A stretch of DNA of 64,000 nt. It comes from Citrus sinensis (lineage: Eukaryota; Streptophyta; Magnoliopsida; Sapindales; Rutaceae). Under the pieces are notes generated by a model, which worked only from the letters and a program-made list of their open reading frames with translations, did not search any database and was not told where the DNA came from. The position numbers and the translations under genes were made by a program. The DNA is taken from positions 22,079,501 through 22,143,500 of the forward strand of contig NC_068559.1 in the NCBI RefSeq assembly GCF_022201045.2, in the 5' to 3' direction. Of the stretch, positions 13,901 through 24,860 are shown in pieces. Every line of letters begins with the position of its first letter. Within the stretch, counting starts at the first letter, position 1.

Positions 13901-15520
13901 GAGGACATGTTCAAGCATGTTTTTCCGGTGTTATAGTACAGTAAATAACTCAAAACAGTTGTTGCATACTTACAAAAAGTTATGTTGAAAATTATTTTAA
14001 GCCAAAAATCAAAGTCATCCCTCAGTTTCTTCCAAGAAAATAACCTTTGCAATCTTACCCTGTTGTTAAAGTCATACTGAAGTCTTCCATGTAAACCATC
14101 TTTAACAGTACAAGCTGTCCTGCTAGGTGTGGGTTCTTCAAAATTTATTTGCCTACAATTTCTCCGGCGCTGCCAACTAAAAGGTCTGAAGCGCTTTCTA
14201 GACTTAGCTGTAACCTGTTTTGAGGTTTCTTGGAGTCTTCCATCTGAATCCCCTTTATTTTTAAAAACAAAAACACTATTTGTCTTGGTAGCGTCCCTAG
14301 AGAAAATTAACTGACCATGGCTGTACAGTGAAGGTTCACTGAATGGCCTTAAACAACTTTTGCCATTACAGCCAACACAATTAATGGAACTTGCCTTTTC
14401 AGACTCCCTTACAGAAGAATTAGCTGGCTGTCTCTCTGATATTGGACTAACATTATCAACTCTCTTCCTCTTCTTTCGGGGTCCTGGCAAAAGATAAATA
14501 TAGTATAAGATAAAAGAAACCGGTGAATAATGGAGTATGAAGTATGATATTTAAATATTGATTACCAAATGGGACAAGTGAGGGACTTCGGCAATGAGAG
14601 TTTGCTGTCTGATTTGACAACTTACGGCATATATCATTAATAGGGGGACCTGCCACTTGATGATGTTTCTTATGAGGAAGGGGCAAAAATATTGATGAAT
14701 GCTTTAGTAGATAAACCATGAGATCATCCCCAACCTGTAAGTATGCAATCGTTGCCCAAGTTAGTTACTTTTATAACATAGCCAAAGAACGTAAGTTAAC
14801 AAACACTTAAAAAATGAAATACCCTTTTTAATAGAAGACACCAAGCTGGACCAGTTAGAAGCTCGAAAATGAAACTCGAACAGTTTTCCTGTTAAACAAA
14901 AAATATATATACAAATGAGCAACTATACAGCGCGCCTCCTGCATAGATGTTATGTGGCAGTGTTGGTCACCAAAACGTAAGCAACAATAATCCGCTAGAT
15001 CACATTCCAGTGAAGCACGCAATTAACAAGATACAAAACTTGCCCGCCCCCCGGGGGGGGGGGGGGGGTGGGGAAGAGTACTTGCCTTGTCATAAGCACT
15101 GCTTATTACATTGGAAGACACTGGATTCTCCGACATTATCATCTCAATAGTCTTTTTGACAATCTGGAGACACAACAGTGACAGTGGCTTAAAAAAAAAA
15201 AACAAACATAAATTGTCACTTGGCATTATGGTTACCTGATGCTGGGACCAGCGATTGCGAAGAGAGAAGTGGGAGGGGAGTGGACGAGCATTGTCGTTTA
15301 TAACAATGTAGCAGTTATTGAGGAGGTTGCGATAGTCAGTGGGATCGTTGTGCTTGAGAAGAAACGACATGTCGTCTTCAGCGCCGCTGGTGTTTGAGTT
15401 CGACGGTGGTAATTGAGTCTGAGTGAATAGGTAAGTGACGGTGTGGGATAAGCTTCGGGCCCGGTCTCTGTACAGCCTCCACAGAACCTCTGGGACCCTC
15501 CGTTTGTTCTTCTTCCCCAT
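7916..15520 (-). CDS. TERT: Telomerase reverse transcriptase, 12 exons
   Basis: The catalytic subunit of telomerase, which copies its RNA template onto chromosome ends. Exons, in order: 15520-15236, 15163-15086, 14888-14823, 14734-14566, 14483-14059, 13806-13680, 12670-12526, 12037-11917, 11568-10345, 9902-9349, 8584-8312, 8189-7916. They sum to 3741 nt, 1246 residues; Arabidopsis TERT also has 12 exons. The N-terminus has RRVPEVLWRLYRDRAR and VGDDLMVYLLKHSSIFLP. Motif T is near IYYYRKSVWKKL and motif 1 near KLRLLPKENSIRML. Motif A is DVSKAFDSIDQ (D803), motif B' GIPQGSVVSSLLCS (916-929), motif C LLRFIDDFLF (D983, D984), and motif E FLRWSGLLINS. The catalytic Asp triad is complete. Exon 2 ends in a GC donor (AAG|GCAAGT), required by phase. 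Exon 6 is the least certain exon. The promoter faces DRE2. Confidence 0.95.
8981..9017. repeat. T-tract followed by G-tract in a TERT intron
   Basis: A run of T is followed by GGGGCT and about 17 G, inside intron 10 of TERT. On the gene strand it reads C(n) then A(n). It is one of several similar tracts in the window. Confidence 0.8.
15046..15069. repeat. C/G homopolymer tract in TERT intron 2
   Basis: A short C run passes directly into about 15 G, interrupted by one T. It lies 17-40 bp inside the intron that follows exon 2, close to that exon's GC donor. Confidence 0.8.
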
Positions 15521-16044
15521 TTTCTCTCTCTTCTCCAGTTCTCCAGTAGACGCTGATGAGAGGAAAAAGGGAGGGAAATAAATAAAGGAAAATGCTGCAG
15601 TGCAATGGAAGGAACCACCTGAATCGACAAAATTACAACTTTGACCTTTGACCCATAAATTGTTTTTTACTTTGTCCAATTTCCATGCACTACCCTCGTA
15701 CGCGTGCCATAAAAAACAGAATATACAGGAACAGCTAAGCAATAATATGCCACGTCATCAAAAGTCCTCATATGCGCTGACGTCGCACGGGGTTGGGTCG
15801 GCCACGTAACCCTTTTCCCCTTTGCCTCCATTTAAAATCACTTTCGTGAATTTCAAAGAAAGAGAGTAAGAAAGAGAGAGTCGGTTAGCCAAACAAAACG
15901 AAAGTAAAATAAGATCTCACCGCGATTTGTTTTCAAATAGAAGGCATTTCTTGACGGCCTAACAGACAATATCAAAATCCAAATCCCAAAATCGAAGGTT
16001 TTAATTAGGGTTTTGACGTCTCCTTCGTAGGCAGATCTATCTCT
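15521..16044. promoter_or_regulatory. Shared divergent promoter of TERT and DRE2
   Basis: The two start codons, TERT (-) at 15520 and DRE2 (+) at 16045, are 524 bp apart. The interval holds TGACGTC cores at about 15779 and 16014 and a reverse telo-box TTAGGGTTT at 16005-16013. It also has an AG-rich stretch at 15858-15882, probably in the DRE2 5'UTR. I see no clear TATA box for TERT. That the region drives both genes is inference from spacing. Confidence 0.6.
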
Positions 16045-18766
16045 ATGGTGAGTTACCTTTCGTTTTCTTTGTATAATTTTTTTCTTTTAAAATTTTCCAT
16101 GCCCTGTCGATTCGTTTATGGTTTTTTTTTCCTATTGTTTGAGTTTGTTATTTCTTATTGCAATTTTTTTCCAAATAATTTTCTCTTTTTCTGGTGTGTG
16201 GCCAACGATGTAGACAATACTTGAAAGACAACGGAATTGATTTGTTGGCTTTCTTTGACTTACGAGAATCAACAGAGCTTGTATAAATCACGCGCTTTGG
16301 CTCCTCTTTTCAAGTTTTTTTTTCTATAATTATGTTTTTGTATTATACATTTTTACAGCACGTGGAATTTTTCTCCTGTTCATACTTAGATTCGGTCGAC
16401 TGCGGCTGGCACAATGATATAAATACATGATTGGATTAACTGTTATGTTCATGCACGTGCTATAAATGGCTTACTCTGTTCTGATGTAGGATACCGGAAA
16501 AATGCAGAGTGCTGTGCTCGCTCTATCAGAAGATGAAATTCTGCCTGTGAGTGCAGTTTTGAATGCAATAAGAGATCTTGGGGATGAAGCAGTGGAACAG
16601 TGTGATCCTCAAATTATTACTCAAGCTTCTTCTCTAAGTACTATTTTCAATCCTACGTTGTGTGTCATTCTTTATATATGTGTATATATATTCTCAATCC
16701 TGTATTTATAATTTAGAAAGCCATGATTGTATTCCTGTTTACAAGCCTTGGAGTAGTGAGAATCAGTTCTTGTTTGTTTCCATAAAATGAGACATGAAAT
16801 TCACTTGCGCATATGCAAATTTTTTGGGGTCATATTTTCTGTATAATTTATTTATGTTTTTGAATAATAGTTTTTTTTACCTATTAAATAACTCCCCCCC
16901 ACACCCCCCCCCCCCAAAAAAAACTCAGTATGTGGATTTGCTGGCTTTCTGAGTGCTTTTGTTTGTTGATATTAGTTTTATTGGAAATCTCCTAGAAGGT
17001 TTTTTGGAAATAATAGATTTAGTTCACATGAATTTTTTTTTTCTTTGCCTTTTGAGAACTAATCATGAGAATTTGAATACTTCTAGGCTATTGGTGCTAA
17101 CTCATTGCTTGACACTTCTGTTATTGCATTTTTAATGATTAATTGGATTTATGTATTACTGTAATTGGATTTATGTGTTACTGTACTTCATTATTGCTGG
17201 ACGTATCAGTTATCTGCCTTTTTGTATTTTGATTTTCAAATAGTAATATGATGCTTTTTTCAATGTGTTTTAACAGGTCAGCTGCCAGTGGAGTCATTCT
17301 CTATAGATATTGTCCTCTCCATCTCGAGCTCACATGAGCTTCCTGGTGATCAGCTGCTTGAGGAAATTTCAAGAGTTTTAAAGCCTGGTGGGACAATTCT
17401 GATTTACAAGAAATTGACGTCTGATAAAGGGGACGTCGATAAGGTAAATTTATTCCTGTTTGTCATTTCGTTTGAATGTGCTTCTGGTAAGGTGTCTCAC
17501 ATATGTTTTCCTTGAAGGCAATCTCTGCTCTTGAGGGCAAGTTGCTGTTAGCAGGGTTTCTAGATGCACAACGTATTCAACTAAAATCAGTTGTACCAGC
17601 TGAAGTCGTTTCATTTGGGGTAAGTTTCAATTTTACCTTACATTTTCGATATCAATTTTTCAATTTATCCCTTGTCTTGTATGAATTTGGGTTTGTGTGA
17701 TATGGTAAGATGGAATTGCCACTGATGAAAGATTAATCAGCTAGAAAAGAATTAAATTTTGTTGAATTTGTTCACCTCCGCTTCTGATGGGAGGTTTATT
17801 GAAAAATTGCAAGCATTAACTCAGGTGAATTTTTGTGATTTATTTTGTATGGCATTTGTTTGTTGGGGAAGGCTACTAAATGTTTTATTTCATGTATTGT
17901 TGCTTTTGGTCTTAACTTTCTAGTTTTCCCTCTGTGACGAACTTCATGTATCAAAACTGTAATTTAATTATACATCAAAAATTACTTTGAAGTTTCAATT
18001 TAGCAATTTAGTAATTGAATTTGTGTATTCACTTGTAGGTAAAGGGTAAGAAGCCTACATGGAAAATCGGGTCATCCTTTGCTATTAAGAAGGCTCCAAA
18101 AAGCTTAGCGAAACTTCAGGTGGATGATGATTCTGATTTGATTGATGAAGATACCCTCTTAACCGAAGAGGATTTGAAGAAACCACAGTTACCATCGGGT
18201 AAGATAGCAAACTTTCTAAAGCGGGTTATTTTGCGAGGCCTCTTTAGTGTAGATGTTTGTGTACGATACCTCTAAACACGCTTTAAACTGAAACATTTGT
18301 GCAGTTGGTGATTGTGAAGTTGGAAGCACAAGGAAAGCTTGCAAAAACTGCATTTGTGGTAGGGCTGAGGCAGAGGAGAAAGTAGAAAAGTTGGGATTGA
18401 CTATGGATCAGTTGAAGAATCCACAGTCGGCATGTGGGAGTGTAAGTGCTGTTATGAATTTCCATTCTTAATGTCAGAACTTTTATAATTTCGAAATCAT
18501 ACTTTTTTTTTGGGGTTCATTCTTTTAATATGTATTTTGCAGTGTGGACTTGGCGATGCTTTCCGCTGCGGTACATGCCCTTACAAGGGTCTGCCTCCAT
18601 TCAAACTGGGCGAGAAGGTAATTGGTGTTTTTTATTTAGTGACATTGCCCCACTTTATTTCCTCGATTGTGGAAATTTGGATTGGAGTAGAAACAGAAGC
18701 TTATATATGTATATGTATGTATGGCAGGTGTCACTGTCAAGCAACTTCCTCGTAGCAGACATTTAG
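16045..18766 (+). CDS. DRE2: Anamorsin homologue, cytosolic Fe-S assembly factor
   Basis: DRE2 passes electrons from a diflavin reductase (TAH18/ATR3) to the cytosolic iron-sulphur assembly machinery. Exons: 16045-16047 (only the ATG), 16490-16637, 17277-17443, 17518-17619, 18039-18198, 18305-18441, 18543-18617, 18728-18766; 276 residues. The N-terminal part is a methyltransferase-like fold ([18 protein letters not shown]). The C-terminal CIAPIN1 domain has both cluster motifs intact: motif A CX8CX2CXC (C197, C206, C209, C211) and motif B CX2CX7CX2C (C237, C240, C248, C251) within [20 protein letters not shown]. The ATG is immediately followed by a donor (ATG|GTGAGT), so the initiator codon stands alone in exon 1. 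If that exon were not used, translation could begin five codons later at the ATG at 16502. Confidence 0.95.
16894..16923. repeat. C-tract followed by A-tract in a DRE2 intron
   Basis: The plus strand reads C-runs (broken by ACA) then nine A, in intron 2 of DRE2. It has the same C-then-A form as the tails of the SINE-like elements in the MAP3K gene, but I see no Pol III promoter boxes next to it. Confidence 0.7.
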
Positions 18767-19290
18767 ACATGAAATTTCGGGCAGATGCATCTGAGAAAAG
18801 AATCAGGCGGATTGTTTCTGGAGTTGCTTAACTATAGGCTCTAATGAAATGAAATGATTTTTCATTGTTGAACATTTATATTGTGTCGATGGGGAACTCT
18901 AGCTCCCCACTACATGGTTTGGCTGTTGTCCGTGAATCTGTAACACAATGATTTAAGTAGATAATAAATTTTGTCACAGTATTTACCTTTATGCAAGGAG
19001 AGAAGAATGCTGGAATGATTTTTCTCTCATTGCATTTGAATTCTTCGTCTCTGCTGGTTAAAAGAGAGCTAAGTTTGAACATATATGAGAACTTAATACA
19101 ATAAATATTATAAATTATAAATTCTTTTCTCTTCAGATATGTTACGAACAACACGCTTTTGTACAAAAATGTAAGCAAGATCCACAAACTTCAGAATGGA
19201 AATTTTTTGACAAAATCAGGTCTTTGGCATTTTGAGTTTGCAAGAATTAAACCAGAATAAGAATTTACCTCATGCATGCGCCTAAGTTGA
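18767..19290. other. Convergent 3' intergenic region, DRE2 and YlmG
   Basis: AT-rich DNA that holds the 3' ends of two convergent genes. The short minus-strand ORF at 18876-19187 has no recognisable product. Confidence 0.55.
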
Positions 19291-21365
19291 TTAGTTAATC
19301 TGTTGAGAGACAAGGACAAGAAGCCCTTGTGGCCCGACCAATATTTCATTCAGAAAATTTAACAATCCAACCCAAACCACTGGAGTTATATCTACACCCG
19401 CAAGAGGTGGAATCAACTTTCTCGTCTGAAGAAGAAAGGGTTCTGTGGGAGCATAAGCTAGTACATATGGGAACTTCGCCAGTGGAATTTTTGGGTACCA
19501 GGACATTACTATCCTTAAGATAAACAGAAAGGAAAATGCTGAGAGAAAGGGACCTATGATACCAATTGCCAGTTTCGCTGTAGCCGGGTCCAAATCTGCA
19601 AATGGCAACATGTGAACAAAATTTGAGGTGATGTCTGATGTGTCTGCCACATCAAGCTTGATGTTTTTAACAATATTGACGCTGTCATGGGAGATTCCTG
19701 AAAAAGCTGCTGTGGATGGAGCGAGTTTGATGTCAAGGAGATCTGCTTCTTCTAGGAAACAGCATGTGCTAAAAATTGACACTTGACGGCCTTTACGTGG
19801 ATTTCTTCTGCTAGAGCTTCTTAATCTTTCCTGCCACAAGATAGAGAGTTAGAAAGACATTGGAAAGACATACAGCTATTTTGGGGAAAAAAGAAAATCA
19901 TCTCCCTACTGTTAGGCAACCGATAAGGATTTCAATTCTTGCTGCCTGTAAAGAACAATAAGGACTCTTACAAGGTCTCACAATAATTTTTAATATTTTG
20001 CATGAGCCATTGGCGGGACTTCTGTTATTAAGGATGCCTGCCAACTCATATCATCCAAGTTATTTTAGTAGTCATAAGTCATAACCAGCTTTTTTGGGCT
20101 TTAACATGCAACAAGTTGATCCACTACTGTGCTCTTATGTGCAATAATTATGCCACAGAATATGAGATTTTGGTGATGTAAAATTGCAATCAGGGACTAG
20201 ATTGAAAACTGAAAGAGAAATAGGTCTCCAATTTCTAATATCATCTGAAAGCTACTGGAACTATAATGCATACAACAGCAAAGGATTCACGCAGCTTGTT
20301 CATTTTACCAGGAAACCTAGCAGCCAATAGTTATAGACAAAACATCATTTCAAAGAATGGATGCAGAATCCTGCATACCTAACTGTATGTTGGCGTGTGG
20401 CCATGTTTGGCTTGGTCATCAATGTCATTCAAACATATAAAAATTTAATGTTTTAAGGTAATTAATGTTAAGAGCGGGACGATGTAGTAGAATGGAGGAT
20501 TCTTGTACTATTTTAAGCCAAATATGATCAATAAACAAAGTTTTGTGGACTTTCCATATATTTTAAAAAATAGCTAAAAATATTTAAGCATCACATCTGA
20601 GTATCCCTTGTTATCTCATCATTAGTCATTAGATGAATGAATCATAGATAGAATCAATAATAACTAAAACCAAAAGAAATTGTTCATAGAATCCTAAGCA
20701 ATACATTGGTGTACTGTTACACACAACAACATATAAAGCTGAAAGAGTTGTATAACACAGCTCAGTTAGCTCATTGATGCTGAAATTTTTGTTAATTCTG
20801 TGTGTAGTATCAACTCAAGAAACACTGTAACCTAATAAACGAGCTTGGAAAGTCAAAAGGTGAATAATCTTCACTTGATCCTTAGTTTAATTGAGAATCT
20901 AAATATATAAATAAATAAAACTTCATATAATTGCCGCCAAAATTAGGGAATTATTAAATCTACAAACTCCAATCCACAACAAAATTCCAATAACTAACTA
21001 AACACAGCACAAACTGAATCACTTAATCTACGTACAGTAAAAGAGACATGAAAATGAACTCCAAAATTATGGGAAGAGGACATCTCATCTCTATCAATAA
21101 TGGTAAAACTTAAACTAAAATAAAAATTTTAAAAAAACAACTATAGGGGGGAAAAAAAACGCAGCTGGGTACTTACAGAAATGCCGAAGCTCTGTTTTAT
21201 GGGCATCGGAGGTGACCATCCTACAAATATTGCCAGAAAATATTTATTGGCATAAAATGAAAGCCAAACAAAAAAATTTTAAAGGGTGTATATAAATATA
21301 TATTAGCATAGATGAGTGTCACCTTTAACATGAAAAGTGTTTGCAAGTTGAAAAGAAGTTGCCAT
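19291..21365 (-). CDS. YLMG2: YGGT-family (YlmG-like) plastid membrane protein
   Basis: Exons 21365-21323, 21220-21177 and 19830-19291 give 208 residues. The short N-terminal exons code for a Ser/Thr/Lys-rich, acid-poor leader (MATSFQLANTFHVK) typical of plastid import. The large last exon carries the YGGT domain with two hydrophobic segments: FLSAFSFLFILRIVMSWY, and the stretch around DITPVVWVGLLNFLNEILVG. They are joined by the conserved YAPTEPFLLQTRKLIPP loop. YlmG proteins act in plastid membranes and nucleoid organisation. The sequence looks closest to the YLMG2 branch (At5g21920) from memory, not the YLMG1 branch; that subfamily choice is less certain. Intron 2 is about 1.3 kb. The start ATG is supported by phase across both introns. 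Confidence 0.85.
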
Positions 21366-22265
21366 CGGAGACTGAGATATCTGCCCAAGCAACGTTATCC
21401 TCCCAGGAAAGAACAAGTAAACTGGCCTGTGGTAGAAATACTTTTCGGGGAGTTGGCAAAATTTTAATGATGTCCCTAATGTTTTATTTAATATCATCCA
21501 AGAACTAACTTATGTAAATTCATCACTTGTGTCTGTGGTGTTTCCAAAATGAATGTCATTTAAATTTTAATCCACGAGTTTACAAAAAAAAAGGGTTTTA
21601 GTTTTTAACATGAGTAAACCATACCCTTTCGATGATCATTTTATAAATGTTTTTAACCATAATTTGTCCATTTATTTTTTAAGAGTAACCAGTAATCACC
21701 ATGATATATTATTACTTTTAAATGCCCTTGAAAAAATTGAGAGTGAAAAGAATCACTTTTTTTTTTTTTTAGTTTCATTGTGGGAAGGAATTGGATTGTT
21801 CTAACCATTTCCTACTGGTCGCAGCAAGTTTATTTAAAGAGTGATATATCATTTCAGAAGAAATTTGAGTATGTTCGTGTCTACGTAGCGAATGCTTTTC
21901 TTTGAAATATTTAGAAACAAATTTGTATATTTTCAAAAGTAAGATAATAATTTTATGTGACTTATTTTTCATGAACAGAAAATAAATAATAATAAATTTG
22001 TATATTTTCAAAAGTAAGATAATAATTTTATGCGACTTATTCTTTGTGAACAGAAAATAAATAGTATACAAATTGGTGTTTGATCACTATGAATGTAAAG
22101 TTCATATACATTTAGTTATGGTGGGTTCAATCACATATTGTGTGATACTAATGCTTTATCATCATTTATGGTACATTATACACAGATTTACATAATCACA
22201 TAACAATAGGAGTATGATTTTCCATTACATTGCCTTCAAATGAAGTCAAGTTTAAAGATGGATGC
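21366..22265. other. Intergenic region with a 75-bp tandem repeat
   Basis: It holds the YlmG promoter, which faces right, and the 3' end of the next minus-strand gene. Apart from the tandem repeat at 21919-22068 I see no feature. The ORF at 21775-22071 is the repeat translated and is not credible. Confidence 0.5.
21919..22068. repeat. 75-bp tandem repeat, two copies
   Basis: Units 21919-21993 and 21994-22068 share AATTTGTATATTTTCAAAAG and continue almost identically to CAGAAAATAAATA. I count only a few differences, such as TGTGAC against TGCGAC. This is a recent local duplication in AT-rich intergenic DNA. Confidence 0.9.
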
Positions 22266-24173
22266 CTAATGCATGCCATATAGCTGTGTATTTCTTAGCT
22301 CCAAGAGTCTGCCCCATCTTTTAGCCATAGAAGCAGTGTTTTTAGCACCAATATCTGCCAAAATACCAAATATTAATTACTTAATTAGATAGCTATTTAA
22401 GCAACTCAATTACAATAACATATACTCGGCTCTAATTGATGAATTTTGTCAAAAGCACTCACATTGAACTGTAGGTTCAGAATTCTCACATGTTTCTGAA
22501 CATGTATCCTACAAACAAAAAAAGCCAAAGTGTGAGTGAGTGAGTGAGTGTGTGTATATAGACAAAAATAACTGAGTCAATAATTAATCATTCTCTAGTA
22601 CGAATGCTCTCATTTTTCTTTTTATACGGACATGCTTCTAAACCATAGAGTTTAAAAGAATTAGTATTTATTTCTCTTAAACCGCACGATTTTAAGAGCG
22701 CATCTACGTTAAAAAAATAAAATAAAAGTGACCGCACTTAAAAGTGATTTTATGTTCAATACTTTAACAGCGGTTGTAAGCCGGATTGTATCTTGTACGA
22801 GTGAATCAAGATCAGCTTGATATCCTGGTTTAACATATATTACCTGCACAAATACACACACATACACGTTGCATTAAAATTCGGTTTTAATTGATTTTTT
22901 TTTTTTTTTGACAGAGATTTTAATTGGAATTTTGAAATTGAAGAATAAATAGAGAAATTAAAAAGATTTTAGAAACTCACTGAAGGATCACCACCAATAT
23001 CAGGCAGCTGAACGTTGCGATTCTCTCTGCTGGATAGTAGTACCCAAACATTAAATGTTGTATCAATCTGTTGCATCATGATATATATATATATATATTA
23101 AAATGTTTACTTATTTCTATTTCTTTTTTTTTTTTGTACATTTTTTTAGTGTATATTTGTTTTTGTATTGGAAGATTAAAATGCAGGATTAGCTAGCTAG
23201 GTTAATTAATAGGTAAAGATAAGATATACCTTTTTGCAATAAGGGGCAGAACAATAGCTACATTTTCGACTGAAGGATGTGATGATCCTTCCATCCACTG
23301 AAAACCCAAAGCTTGCATGCTATATTAAACAAATTAAAACAAATAAATAGAACTTTAGAGTAGTGTTGTATATATATATATATAATTGGGATGTACAGTT
23401 TATATCATGCAGAATGCCGCATGCCCGATGAACGGCAACAGAGGTTCAATTGTAAATATTATGCTTATTAGCTAAGTTGGTTTTAAAATTACAACAAAGT
23501 GTTTAGTAAACAATTAACTAATATGCATTAGTTCCTAAAATACTTAAGTGTCCCGCAGTGATAAATTTGGAACAAATGGAAGAAAAGAAAAGAAAAGGGC
23601 CAAATAATAATAGCCATACCTTTTGGATAGAAAGGTTGATAGAAACTTGAGCATCTTTGTTTTTGTGTTGATGAAGATGATCATCATCTTCAATCAAATC
23701 AGCCAATCTTAATTGTTTTAGAGAGACCACATATTCAGAGTTCCAATTCCCATGCCATCTTCCATCTGATGGTGACACTGTTATCAGAGGCCGCGGAATC
23801 TTTGAACTCTTTTTCACAATCTAAACACAATCAAAGAAGCATGCGAAAATGCAATATTAACCAAATTGTTGAATGTAATTAATTAAAGAGTTCATTTTAT
23901 TTATTTCTTTATCCTCAAAGTTTTCTTGGCAGTATAGTATGGTATAGTAGAACAGTATAGTGTGTGTGTGTGTGTGTGTGTATGTATGCATGTATGTATA
24001 TATACCTGCGGCTGTGAAGAGTCAATATTTTTCTTGAAAGAAGCAGCATAGATTTTGGAATTGTGATGAGGAACAAGCTTGAAGGATTTGGATTTGGATA
24101 TGGAGATTGGTAGGTTACAAGTAGAGAATACTTTTGACATCATCAAATGGGTAGCTTTAGCTTCTGCTCCCAT
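22266..24173 (-). CDS. Second plastid YceD/DUF177 protein (divergent paralogue)
   Basis: Exons 24173-24006, 23820-23620, 23319-23230, 23067-22981, 22843-22763, 22508-22463 and 22354-22266 give 253 residues. All junctions except the last are phase 0. The first ~50 residues form a transit-like leader rich in Ser and Lys. The DUF177 core includes RKCSYCSAPYCKK and, later, CSETCENSEP. These are the paired cysteines of the family, but the CKGIC...CGTNLN end seen in the copy at 6.2 kb is missing. The protein ends AKRWGRLLELRNTQLYGMH. In Arabidopsis two DUF177 genes are neighbours (At3g19800 and At3g19810, from memory). Here they are 15 kb apart and in opposite orientations. The likely role is plastid ribosome or rRNA accumulation, by family. 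Confidence 0.88.
23961..23984. repeat. (TG)n microsatellite
   Basis: About ten TG units in intron 1 of the second DUF177 gene. Short (TA)n runs lie nearby at about 23080-23098 and 23369-23384. Confidence 0.9.
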
Positions 24174-24860
24174 ACCTCAAGTATGGACACTTACCCTATC
24201 TTCCTGAACAACTGGCACTTTTCTAGTCTTTTGAAGATTGTTTAGACACTTAAGAGATGTAGGTTAGGTACTGGCCATCCATTTCCCAGTAACAACAATT
24301 CTTCAACGAGGATAATCCCATCTTATAAATTTGAATCAATTAGATATAAAATGACTTCTTTACCCTCTATAATAAGTGTATAATATTTCAACCAAAAAGC
24401 CTCCCCCCCCCCCCCCCCCCCAAATATAAATGTCTCTATTTTGCATGTCCAAGCCTGTTTCATTAAATTCATGTCAATTTGTTTAAAAAGTGTTTGCATA
24501 AAATTTGTTGTGTGTAGTAGTATTTCTGAAAGTAAACAAATATTATTACCAATAAATTTGCTTTATAGATATAAGAAACTTACCTTTAAATCTAGCGCTT
24601 CTTATTTGCTTTGGAGGATTGAAACAGATGCCTGAATAGAAGATTATTAACTTTGTATTCATTCTAGTTTTTGTTGTTACATTTTATCAAAGCTGTACAA
24701 AAACTTTGAGATTTGACCACAAATCTCCACTCCATTGGTAAAGGAATGCAAAATTGTTGGAGGAAGGAGCCGGGCAAATAGTCCAAGATCAAATTAGAAA
24801 CTAACATCTGTATCATCAAAAAATGTCTACTTCTTTCAGTGTATACATGCCAATCTGTTT
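24174..24860. other. Intergenic region with a C homopolymer
   Basis: Promoter side of the second DUF177 gene and 3' flank of the S-acyltransferase. A run of about 18 C lies at 24403-24421. I see no gene. Confidence 0.55.

Noticed and set aside
13669-14490. 273-residue ORF as a gene of its own
   Set aside because: It is TERT exon 5, the intron behind it and exon 6 read through; phase and homology place the parts in TERT.
15023-15742. 239-residue ORF including TERT exons 1 and 2
   Set aside because: Read-through of an intron and upstream DNA. The true start is the ATG at 15520 (MGKKNKRRVPE).
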